Origin: Okapia johnstoni
Lineage: Eukaryota; Chordata; Mammalia; Artiodactyla; Giraffidae
Direction of reading: 5' to 3'
Assembly: GCA_024291935.2 (NCBI GenBank)
Contig: CM044306.1
Coordinates: 8,692,001-8,756,000, forward strand
Length of the DNA: 64,000 nt
Numbering within the stretch: position 1 is the first letter of the stretch; every line of letters starts with the position of its first letter. Under the pieces are notes generated by a model. The model was not told the origin of the DNA. It was given only the letters and a program-made list of their open reading frames with translations, and ran no database searches. Shown one piece after another: positions 55,701-64,000 of this stretch. Position numbers and translations under genes: made by a program.

Positions 55701-55919
55701 TAAAATATATATACTTAATATCAGAATTTTCACCTTATTTTTAATCAAAATATGAGAATGTTCTTTGTGTGTTTTGTTTTTGCTTGGTTTTATTTTGGGG
55801 TTATCTTACCATTGCTATTTAATGTTCTGTATAGTCAAGGTGTTAATTGGATTAATGAGAAAAATATTATTAGCCATCATTGTATCTTGTATACCTGCTG
55901 CATTCCATGAGTAAGTATT
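55701..55919. other. Intronic unique sequence
   Basis: AT-rich with T-rich words; nothing recognised. Confidence 0.4.
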
Positions 55920-56045
55920 AACTAATTGAAGCTATTTAAAATTCACGGATCTGTAGGGTTTACAGAAAATAAAACTGAGATCCAAAGACGTGGTGTGCCT
56001 TCCATAACATCAGACAGTCCTGAGTTCAAACCCAAGGGCTGACAA
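55920..56045 (-). mobile_element. MIR-like fragment
   Basis: 'gtttacagaaaataaaactg', then 'agatccaaagacgtgg' and 'cagtcctgagttcaaaccca', weakly match the reverse MIR order. Confidence 0.4.
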
Positions 56046-56109
56046 AGAAAACTAGCTTTATGTCTTTTGACATAGGAAGAGGAGCAAAGGAAAAGACAAT
56101 TGATAAAAA

Positions 56110-56340
56110 CAAACTAGTAAGCAAGTATTTAAAAACTTAATCTTGCCAGTGATCAAAGAAAAGTAAATTAGAGATACTCGAATTTTTTTAACATATCCAT
56201 CTGGCTAAGTTTAAATATAATCCAAAGGAGAATAAGAAAGGAAAATCTTCCACTCATATGCTGCTAGTGAAGATGAGTACAAACACCTACAGACAGTGAA
56301 AATGATAGTACATATCAAAAGATTCAAATACCTTAATACC
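56110..56340 (+). mobile_element. Old L1 ORF2 3' fragment
   Basis: 'agtgatcaaagaaaagtaaa', 'ttccactcatatgctgctag' and 'tgaagatgagtacaaacacc' echo the L1 3' coding region. Diverged. Confidence 0.45.
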
Positions 56341-56354
56341 CCTCATGAGATTAT

Positions 56355-56490
56355 TTTTTTGACATCTTTATTAAGGTGTTGTTTTCCCCACATATTAAAC
56401 TGTACAGAGGTGAAGTTTACCATTCAATAAAATTTTATATATGTGTATACTTTTGAAACCATACCTACAATCAAGGCAATGAGCTTATCT
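56355..56490 (-). mobile_element. Old L1-like fragment, reverse
   Basis: 'tttattaaggtgttgttttc', 'cattaaactgtacagagg'-like text, then 'tttaccattcaataaaattt', resembles a reversed L1M segment. Weak. Confidence 0.4.
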
Positions 56491-57164
56491 GTTGAGGTTA
56501 AGTTTTGAAGTCTGTTGGTAGGAGTGGTGGGACAGTGTACTGGAGGGAGATGAGAAGCAAAATTTAAAACCACATGACCACTGGAAAATGGTGATAGAGG
56601 GAATGAGGATGACTTCCTTATAATTTTGCCTGTAAAGGTAGCTACTACACACAGCAGGTTTTGAAGTATTTGTCATTCTTGTACGAAGGTAATTATCTCT
56701 TAAATATTATTTAATCAAACCTTTCCTTTTGGGGCTAAAATCTGGTTTTTTTGAAAATATAGAAAAGCACTGTGGTTAAGAGATATTGGGACGTCATGTA
56801 CAAGTAAAATTTTAACAACAGAAGTGGTAGCCAACATATGTTTGCCGTCTTTTAGTCATGCCATGTAAGACATTTGAATAAAAACCACCATCATCAGCTC
56901 TTATTACTTTGTAAAACAAAAGACATTCTCATGCAAAGAAGTAGAAAACACAATCTTAGAGGAGAATCCTATAAATTAAGTGAATGTGACTTTGTGAAAA
57001 ATGGTCCTCATCCTTTTTTTTCTCTTTTTGTGGTATTACCTGGAGTTGCCTTGATTGTGGGGTTGGTTTTACACGTGTGCACATATATCAAATTTTACTG
57101 AATAGTATGCTTTAAATATGTGCAGTTCATTCTTGTTAACTGATAGCCAGCATTTGAGGACCAC
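56491..57164. other. Intronic unique sequence
   Basis: No recognised repeat or exon. Confidence 0.4.
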
Positions 57165-57360
57165 TGGTATAAGCATGGTCTTGGGAGTGTTAATTCTGGG
57201 ATAGGTTTCTGGGAATGTCTCTTTATTAGATCAGTGACTTTGGGTTTGTGTTTTTTTCTCAGCCTTGGCTCATCTGGAAGAAGTGGCTAGTAATGCTTAC
57301 TGACAGTGTTACTATCCAGATTAAATAAAATAGTGTATAAATTTGACACATTGTAGGTAC
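57165..57360 (+). mobile_element. MIR-like element
   Basis: 'aagcatggtcttgggagtgt', 'tagatcagtgactttgggtt' and 'ccagattaaataaaatagtg' follow a MIR layout. It stops at the BOV-A2 insertion. Confidence 0.5.
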
Positions 57361-57365
57361 ACATT

Positions 57366-57636
57366 TGGAGAAGGCAGTGACACCCCACTCCAGTACGCTT
57401 GCCTGGAAAATCCCATGGGTGGAGGAGCCTGGTAGGCTGCAGTCCATGGGGTCGCTAAGAGTCGGACACAACTGAGCGACTTCACTTTCACTTTTCACTT
57501 TCACGCATTGGAGAAGGAAATGGCAGCCCACTCCAGTGTTCTTGCCTGGAGAATCCTAGGGACGGAGGAACCTGGTGGGCTGCCATCTATGGGGTCGCAC
57601 AGAGTCGGACACGACTGAAATGACTTAGCAGCAGCA
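57366..57636 (+). mobile_element. BOV-A2 dimeric SINE
   Basis: 'ggagaaggcagtgacacccc' first monomer, 'ggagaaggaaatggcagccc' second, tail 'gacttagcagcagca'. Flanks GGTACACATT (57356-57365) and GGTATACATT (57637-57646) agree at 9 of 10. Confidence 0.95.
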
Positions 57637-57646
57637 GGTATACATT

Positions 57647-58289
57647 ATCTTCCCTATGTTTAGCCCTGCAAAATCTATTCCTCACTACCACACATTTGTG
57701 CTGTCATCTGTTTGTGTGAATATTACTGTAATTTCAAAGGAGTGATTCAACTCTAGAGGGTGGTATTGTTTTAACCCTATCACAGACGTGACCATAGTAA
57801 TCACTTCAGTGTGATTTGTAGGGTGTGTGTGGGAAGGGGTGGTTTATCCTGAAGAGATCTGCAGATGGCCTATAAAATCATTGCTTGAGCAAAAGGCATG
57901 GAATAGAGATTGAATTTGTGTTCTTTGTAGACTGTTAGGATTTGTTCTTCTGGTGATCATATTGTCCATTTAACTTACTGTATTTCACACACAGAAGCCC
58001 CATTCAGGGTTCCAGAAGTCTTATAACTCGGTCTCCTGTGGCATTTAATTATGACAAGGTGGTAAAGCTTTGTTCAGGAAGATCAGATCCTTAAGAAATA
58101 GTCACTCGGTTATTTACAAAGCTTGGTTTTCCTTTCCTTCTAGAGGTATGTTAAAGAGAGAAAGATGAGGCGAGTGACCAGCAATATCCTCTTTTCAGTT
58201 CCACTAACATCTTAGATTTGTAACCTCCAGAAAATGTAGCTTTGGGTATTGAAAAGCAACTTCCTAACTCAAGAAGAGTAGGTATCTAC
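57647..58289. other. Intronic unique sequence
   Basis: No recognised repeat or exon. Confidence 0.4.
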
Positions 58290-58468
58290 GCTTGTGCTCA
58301 GTCGTGTCTAACTCTTGCAACCCCATGGACTGTAGCCTGCCAGGCTCCTGTCCATGAGGTTTCCCAGCAAGAATACAGGAGTGCGTTGCTATTTCCTCTC
58401 CCAGGGGATCGAACCTGTGTCTCCTGCATTGCGAGCAATGCTTTACAGCTGAGCCACTGGGGAAGCCC
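58290..58468 (-). mobile_element. Bov-tA SINE, internally deleted
   Basis: 'cttgtgctcagtcgtgtcta' to 'gctgagccactggggaagcc'. About 15-20 bp are missing around 'ctcccaggggatcgaacc', where the 'cttcccgacccaggg' part is absent. Confidence 0.9.
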
Positions 58469-58700
58469 TTATTTATGCCTTGGTATTAATACAAAACTAA
58501 AAGATGGCTTCTTAGGTCAAAAAAGAAACATTTATTGAGCTTCAACCTCATGCTGAAACAAGAGTTTAACCTTTAAAGTAGTTACAGAACCCTCTAAGAA
58601 GCCAGAAAGTCAAATAGAATGAAGAAGAAATTTTAATTATACAAGAATTTCTCTCCAGAAAGTTTCTTCTTTTCAACCATGTTAACAGAATCCATTCTTG

Positions 58701-58821
58701 TGAATTCCCTAGTGGTCCAGTGGTTAGTAGTTGGTGCTTTCTTTGCCAGGGCCCAGGTTCAGTCCCTGGTTGGGGAACTAAGCTTGCAAGCTGCGTGGTG
58801 CAGCCAAAAAATAAAAATAAA
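58701..58821 (+). mobile_element. CHR-2 SINE
   Basis: 'gaattccctagtggtccagt', B-box (ggttcagtcc), 'ggttggggaactaagcttgc', A-rich tail. ATTCTT before and after may be target repeat. Confidence 0.9.
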
Positions 58822-59234
58822 TTCTTTCATACTTTTTAATATTTACTATGTAAATTATTTCAGAATTTTAAATAGTTGGCTATCCAGGCTGTGAAGCTAG
58901 CATAATTATACCAAAAACATGAAAATGATATCAACAAAGTTATCTTTAAATTTAACATAAATGTAATCTGAAAATCTTAAATAATTTACAGAAAGCATAA
59001 CTCATCACTGTTAGCATTATTTAAAATCTATTTCTAAAGAGAATTCAAGACATGGAGTGGCATAAGGTTATCTTAATCGCTACCTGGAAAGTCACTGAGT
59101 AAAATTCAATATTCTTTGAGGTACTCCTGCTTCTGGCTAAGGCAGACAAGCTGTATCAGACTACCCCTGCTGCCAAGACCTAAAAAGGCTAGGTGGAACA
59201 TAAAAAGCAACTCTTGGAGGGCATTAGAAGCTAC
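58822..59234. other. Intronic unique sequence
   Basis: AT-rich; nothing recognised. Confidence 0.4.
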
Positions 59235-59583
59235 TGGGCATATAATATCACTTATATGTGGAATCTAGAAAAATGGTACAGATGACCTTATTAGCAAAGG
59301 AGAAACAGAATCACAGATGTAGAGAACAAATTTGTGGTTATCCGGGGGTGGGAGGGAGGGTGGGAGAAACTGGGAGACCGGAATTGACATATATACTACT
59401 ATGTGTAAAACAGATAACTAATGAGGACACAGGGAACTAACTCTACTCAGTGCTCTGTGATGACCAAAATGAGAAGGAAATCTAAAACAGAGTGGGTATA
59501 TGTATACGTAAACACTTTGTTGCTGTACAACAAAAATTGACACAACATTATAAAGCAACTATACTCCAATTTAAAAAAAAAGG
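59235..59583 (+). mobile_element. Artiodactyl L1 3' UTR, 5'-truncated
   Basis: 'tatcacttatatgtggaatc', 'gaaacagaatcacagatgta', 'ttgtggttatccgggggtgg', 'taactaatgaggacacaggg', 'aagcaactatactccaattt', then a poly-A tail at 59572-59581. Confidence 0.88.
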
Positions 59584-60415
59584 ACAAACTAAAAATGGGG
59601 AAAATGTTCACAGCAACAGTTTAATAATAAAATTAAATGGTTTAAACTTTTATTAATAGAAGTTAATCCATTTAATATATAAATTCTTACAAATTGATAA
59701 AGACAAAACACATTAAGAACCCAAGGGATAGACCAGAAAATGTAATTGATTAGTTCCCAGAAAACAAAATTCATGCATGTTAAGTAACAACATGGGGAAA
59801 TGTGTCCATTAATAATCAAGCCACCAGGCTTCCCTGCTGGCTTAACAGTAAAGAATTCACCTGCCGATGCAGGAGACGCAGGTTTGATCCCTGGGTCAGG
59901 AAGATCCCCTGGAGAAGGAAATGGCAACCCACTCCAGTACTCTTGCCTGGGAATCCCATGGACAGAGGAGCCTGGCGGGCTACAGCCCATGGGGTCGCAA
60001 AGTCAGACACGGCTTAGCAACTAAACAGCAGTAATCAAAGAACTGTAAATTAAGGTCAGTGAAATACTTTTTCTACCTGATTTACAGAGATTACAAATTC
60101 TAATACTCAGTGCTTATGAGGATGCGTTGTGCTCAGCTAATAAAAATACAAATTTTTAAAATGCCTTTGGATGACAGTTTGGCTATAAGTATTAAAACTC
60201 TTAATTACACCTTTTTAGTCTGCTTCTGGAAATCTCCGTTAAGACAACAATCGCAAATACGGAACAGACCACACAAAAGAGGTTTAGTGATGAAAGCAGT
60301 ATAAGAAGGAAACACCTAAATAAATAACAGGGAAAACTGTCACAAAAAATTATGGTCCATCTACACAATGAAAATATTGTGTTGTCATTAAAAATTACAT
60401 TTGTGAAGCTTAATT
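59584..60415 (+). mobile_element. Old L1 fragment, interrupted by Bov-tA
   Basis: 'acaaattgataaagacaaaa' and 'cccaagggatagaccagaaa' on the left, 'aatcaaagaactgtaaatta' and 'ttatggtccatctacacaat' on the right. Consecutive parts of L1 ORF2 3' sequence, heavily decayed. Confidence 0.65.
59826..60030 (+). mobile_element. Bov-tA SINE nested in L1
   Basis: 'aggcttccctgctggcttaa' to 'cacggcttagcaactaaaca'. TAATCAA at 59813-59819 and 60033-60039 flanks it. Confidence 0.94.
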
Positions 60416-61007
60416 TTTTTTAAGTTTAGAAAATTCCATAAACTGAACCAAGAGTTATTGAGAATTAAATTAAGACTGGTCAGCTGTATACCAGTGGTAC
60501 TGTGCTAATTCACAGTATCTACCAACTCTTTATTCTTTATCACATCTTCCCAACATCAGAATTTCTTCTCTGCGTCTGCCCATTTGTGAGTCTGTTCTCT
60601 ATGGGAGTCACTCCTGTACTTTAATGATTCCCTGATTAAAAATGCACGGCTCCCTCCTTTTCTTTTCTTTCTGAGCATATTTAGAGTCCTAAAGGGTTTG
60701 GTTATAATTAGTATCTTTTCCACTTAGGTGCTACTGTTTTTCAGACCGTAAAAACTTTTTTCAGTGTGATTTGAAAGTACACAGTTGCTTTTTCAGGGTT
60801 GGATGTCATCTGTTGGGTGCTGAATGTTTAAATCTCTACTATGGTACATGTGCCTACAAATGACTACAGATAATTAATGGAGAAAATAACATTAATTTTC
60901 AAGGAAACCCTTCGTACTTTTGCTTGAGAGATGCTAGGGTGTGTTGACTTTAAATAGAAGAGCCGCATTCTGGATCATCTTCATTTCAGGTAGTTGTGTG
61001 TTTATTA
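60416..61007. other. Intronic unique sequence
   Basis: No recognised repeat or exon. Confidence 0.4.
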
Positions 61008-61203
61008 CAATTTTCTAAAATGTAAGTTCTGTGAAGGCAGGGACCAGAACGTTGCTGCTAAGTCGCTTCAGTCGTGTCCGACTCTTAGTGACCCCATGGA
61101 CTGCAGCCCGCCAGGCTCCTCCATCCAGGGGATTTTCCAGGCAAGAGTACTGGAGTGGGTTGCCATTGCCTTCTCCACCAGAACGTTGGGCACACAGTAA
61201 ATA
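61008..61203 (+). mobile_element. L2 3' end, interrupted by BOV-A monomer
   Basis: 'ttctaaaatgtaagttctgt', then 'gaaggcagggaccagaac' before the SINE and 'gttgggcacacagtaaata' after it are consecutive in L2. Confidence 0.75.
61055..61176 (-). mobile_element. BOV-A monomer with perfect target duplication
   Basis: 'ctgctaagtcgcttcagtcg' to 'tgggttgccattgccttctc'. Perfect 12-bp direct repeats ACCAGAACGTTG at 61043-61054 and 61177-61188. The body is close to consensus, so probably young. Confidence 0.95.
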
Positions 61204-61420
61204 CAGTTGATCCCTAAACAATGCAGGGGTTTGGGTCACTGGTCCTCTGCACAGCCAAAAATCGGCGTGTAACTTTGCAGTCGGCACTTTGTATAGGAGG
61301 CTCCAGTCCTCAAGTCAACCAATTTCAGATCATGTAGTACTATAGTATGGATTTGTTGAAAAAGTCCACGAGTAAGTGGACCTGCGCAGTTGAAAACCAT
61401 GTTGTTCAAAGGTCAGCTGT
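61204..61420 (-). mobile_element. MER2/Tigger-type DNA transposon, complete short form
   Basis: Terminal inverted repeats: left CAGTTGATCCCTAAACAATG and right end complement CAGCTGACCTTTGAACAACA, each bounded outside by TA (61202-61203 and 61421-61422), the target dinucleotide of Tc1/mariner-like elements. Only 217 bp, no transposase, so a non-autonomous internal-deletion derivative. Confidence 0.85.
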
Positions 61421-61533
61421 TACCTATCAAATGAAAAAGTGATTGCCACTTCATGGAAGTGTCTGCAAACTAGAATTCATTAGTACAGAGACTTTAAGTG
61501 CATCTCCATTTTGTGTGCCGTTTGTTGCCTTAA

Positions 61534-61715
61534 AGCAGTGGTTCTCAAAAGGGGAGGTACCAAGCCCTCTGGGAGGCACTTGAAATAGGGAGATGTGTTT
61601 AGGGCTGTGGCATGACTGGTCATATGTTTAGGGCTGTGGCATGACTGGTCAGGTGCAGTGGGATTTAGCAGGTTATGAACCAAGGATCCTGGACGTTCTG
61701 TAGGCCTTGGACCAG
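61534..61715 (+). mobile_element. MER20-like hAT element with internal duplication
   Basis: 'agcagtggttctcaaaaggg' start, 'gtggcatgactggtca', then 'ggtgcagtgggatttagcag', resembles MER20-group hAT MITEs. Assignment is tentative. Confidence 0.45.
61596..61651. repeat. 29-bp tandem duplication
   Basis: A 27-bp word starting TGTTTAGGGCTGTGGCATGA occurs at 61596-61622 and, unchanged, at 61625-61651. The perfect identity implies a recent event or conversion inside an otherwise old element. Confidence 0.95.
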
Positions 61716-62004
61716 TCCCATACAGTAAAGGCTGGTGCTACATGCTTCATGACTTGGGATAGTCCTCTGGATATTTAGGTAGGGGAAAAATATGTTTTAT
61801 TTTCTTGCAGAACCTATTTTTCATGTATTCAGTTTCTTGTGTGTGCTGTTGTGATATATATCTGAATTCCCCAGGAAAGCAACTCGCATGTCAGTCGAAG
61901 GAAGATTAGACTTTGTCTGGAATGTTCTCAGTAGTTGCTCCTCATTTTGGAAGTCTCATCATTGATGTCAGTGCCATCATGGAATTTGAGTTGCAGTGCC
62001 AGTT
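61716..62004. other. Intronic unique sequence
   Basis: No recognised repeat or exon. Confidence 0.4.
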
Positions 62005-62170
62005 TTATTCATAGCATTTATCGCAAACTGAAATTATCTTTTTTTCTTGTGCTTTTTGCTTACTTACTAAACTGTAAGGTCCTTAATAAGAGGAAGCTTG
62101 TGTATCTTGTTCACTGGATATCCTTTTACCTAAAACAGTCTGACATACTGTGGCCAGTTATTAACAATAA
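62005..62170 (+). mobile_element. L2 3' region
   Basis: 'ttcatagcatttatcgcaaa', 'ctgaaattatctttttttct', 'cttacttactaaactgtaag' and 'gtatcttgttcactgg' follow the L2 3' UTR. Confidence 0.78.
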
Positions 62171-62454
62171 TTGATTCATCGATAATGGGTGGGTGTCTGA
62201 ATGACAGTCTTGTCCTCCTAAGTCTGACCTTTAAATGCTGACGTTCCTTAAGTTTTTTTCCGACCTGATTTTAGCTCTGGCCATGGCTTTGATTTGTCTC
62301 TGCATTGACAGCTCCACAGATTTTTCTCCAGCCCAAATCTTCCCTCTGGACCCAGAATTACATATCAAGCTGCCAGCTCCTGTCCCAGGTCAATGCTCAG
62401 GCCCCTCCAGCTTAGTGTACCTCTCTCCCAGGTTTATCTTGTTTATGATCTTGT

Positions 62455-62795
62455 AAAAGCACAGATATGATTGTTATTCTCTTGCTGAAAATTCTTCCCT
62501 TAACTTCTCATTGCTCTGAGGGTAAGACCAAAAACCAACCCACACCTATTCCGCCAGACTTGTTTTAGCCATTTCTTCATTGTTCCCATGCTTTGGGCTC
62601 TCTACTCATCTGCTGTTCTCAAAGGCTCCGTTTCTTCCCACCATAGAGCTTCATCCGTGCTGTTCCCCTGCCAGTCCAGCTAGTTATCCTTCAGAGCTTG
62701 CCCATGCTTTCCTGACTCGGCCAGCACCCTCCCCTCCTCCCCACGTGCTCTCTCAGTACCCTGTACGTCTTAGCAAGTTGTGTGTTCCAAAATAT
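62455..62795 (+). mobile_element. L2 ORF2 3' remnant
   Basis: 'attcttcccttaacttctca', 'ttgctctgagggtaagacca' and 'ttcagagcttgcccatgctt' follow the L2 coding 3' part. It lies after the 62005-62170 piece in the wrong order, so it is a separate copy. Confidence 0.6.
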
Positions 62796-63777
62796 TCATG
62801 TGTTCCGAAAGTAGCTGTCTGACTTTCCCACAGAATTGAATTGGTTGGCTTTTTTTTTTAATTGATGAAGTGTAGTTATGGCTTCCCTATATTTATTTGT
62901 ATGATTTATATTTTCATCTAAAGCATGATCTTATAGCAACTGTGATAACTTACTTTCTAAAATTTAATTGGTTTTTGTCCAGTAATTTCATAGCATAGAT
63001 CGGTTTGATTTGTTGTTTCAGGAGCACACTGTATGTCATTTATTCTGAGAAACACATTTTTCCCACTTTTAACATCTCTGAAATTGGCAGCATTTTTCTT
63101 TCATACTGCATAAGAAATAATGGTGCATCTTATATTTGAAAACATCTTAGATTGGATAAAATTTGGCATTTTTGTAACAGATTCGTTCTGAAAGACTTAC
63201 TGGGAACCTTGTTAATTTTACCCCAGGAAGGCATTATCGCCTTCCTTTTGAAAGAAGTTTTAGATGCACACACCTAAATTTCCCTGGCCATAGTTGTGTC
63301 TAGAAATGGGGATATGAATAAGTTCTGGTTAACTGGATATAAACAGAAATAATGATGAACTTCCGGGGCATGAACCGAAAAGAAATGATTTGCTCTGCAG
63401 TGCCTCTTTTCCTCTTCTAGTGAGTGAAAAGAATTGGGTCCCTAGATAATTTCATGGAGCAAAGATGTCTGGCCAGCCTTTGGACTTGGGGGAGAATTGT
63501 CTTTAGGATGTTGTATTTTGGGGTCTTGTAGTTATGGTGGCTGCGCCAGTACTATAACTAATGTGTCATCCAAGAGATGATCTTAACTGGAATCTTCAAT
63601 TTCCAAAAAGTAGGGTCAGGCTTACTATCAGCTTGTTTTAAAACTGAAGCATATTCCTCTCACTCTTGGATTGCATACAGCAAAGCACGTGTGCTCTTTT
63701 GGGGTGCATTGTGCCTGATGAATGAGTGTATGCTTAAGAGTCACTTCCTGTCTTTGTTAGGTTGGGCTGCTCGCGGA
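62796..63777. other. Intronic unique sequence
   Basis: T-run at about 62852-62860. No recognised repeat or exon. Confidence 0.4.
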
Positions 63778-63915
63778 GATCCTCTGAGCTTCAGGGGCCT
63801 CTCGTTTAAGATGCAGGTGATGTCGATTTCTACCGAGTTGTTTTGAGGAGTCATTGAGGTCAACTATTGAAAAAGTCTTCCGAGCCCAGTGTTTAGTAAA
63901 TGACAGCTATTGCTT
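63778..63915 (+). mobile_element. MIR element
   Basis: 'cctctgagcttcaggggcct', 'ctcgtttaagatgcaggtga', 'gttttgaggagtcattgagg' and 'gtttagtaaatgacagctat' follow the MIR core and 3' end. Confidence 0.6.
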
Positions 63916-64000
63916 AGTGTTCTCAAAGACTACAACTTCAAACTGTCTGCTGCTGCCTTAGTATTTATTTTTCAGTTGAACTTGGTTGTCTATGGAGAAT

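Larger units (their letters stand above)
41469..64000 (+). other. Intron 1 (5' part), inferred
   Basis: Begins with GTGAGC after the exon-1 donor. No downstream exon with acceptor, open frame and donor was found up to the window end, so the intron is at least 22.5 kb if the donor is used. Repeats within it are listed separately. Confidence 0.55.

Noticed and set aside
1..64000. CRISPR arrays, operons, integrons or prophage
   Set aside because: No regularly spaced direct repeats with unique spacers and no prokaryotic gene organisation; repeat content is ruminant.

Overview
This is mammalian, almost certainly ruminant (bovid), nuclear DNA. The diagnostic evidence is the repeat content: many Bov-tA tRNA-Glu SINEs, dimeric BOV-A2 SINEs with AGC-type tails, CHR-family cetartiodactyl SINEs, a BovB (RTE) LINE 3' fragment and artiodactyl L1 3' ends. 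Older mammalian layers (MIR, L2, MER5, MER2/Tigger, old L1) lie underneath. Nothing bacterial, viral-episomal or CRISPR-like was seen.

Layout. Bases 1 to about 40,010 are non-coding and look intergenic (or a long intron of a gene not otherwise visible). They hold about 30 SINEs, two ERV-type solo LTRs on the minus strand (22,655-23,005 and 30,535-31,138), a BovB fragment (10,874-11,306), CA repeats, a 46-bp Z-DNA-type tract (22,086-22,131) and a 640-bp AT/TG minisatellite with a hidden period near 91 bp (4,761-5,403). Several repeat-free AT-rich blocks with homeodomain- or octamer-like words are candidate enhancers. One minus-strand segment (32,155-32,316) reads like a terminal coding exon.

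A strong CpG island covers about 40,011-42,290. It carries two CCAAT boxes, a CACGTG E-box, an ETS site, GC boxes and a YY1 site. Together these mark a TATA-less plus-strand promoter. The inferred first exon ends at 41,468 with a consensus donor (CAG|GTGAGC). It has no long main ORF start, but it does contain a 28-codon upstream ORF with a strong start context. Everything after 41,469 is read as the 5' part of a long first intron that runs off the window. The gene could not be named from exon 1 alone.

Intron 1 is free of SINEs until 50,159, so together with the upstream flank about 11.7 kb around the promoter lacks any recognised ruminant SINE. It then becomes repeat-rich: a 3.7-kb decayed L1 carrying three younger SINEs, further L1 and L2 pieces, and a compact MER2/Tigger element.

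For this window the biology is one housekeeping-style promoter, its possible distal regulatory elements and a readable stratigraphy of nested retroposon insertions. Repeat family names are from memory of consensus sequences and were not checked by search.
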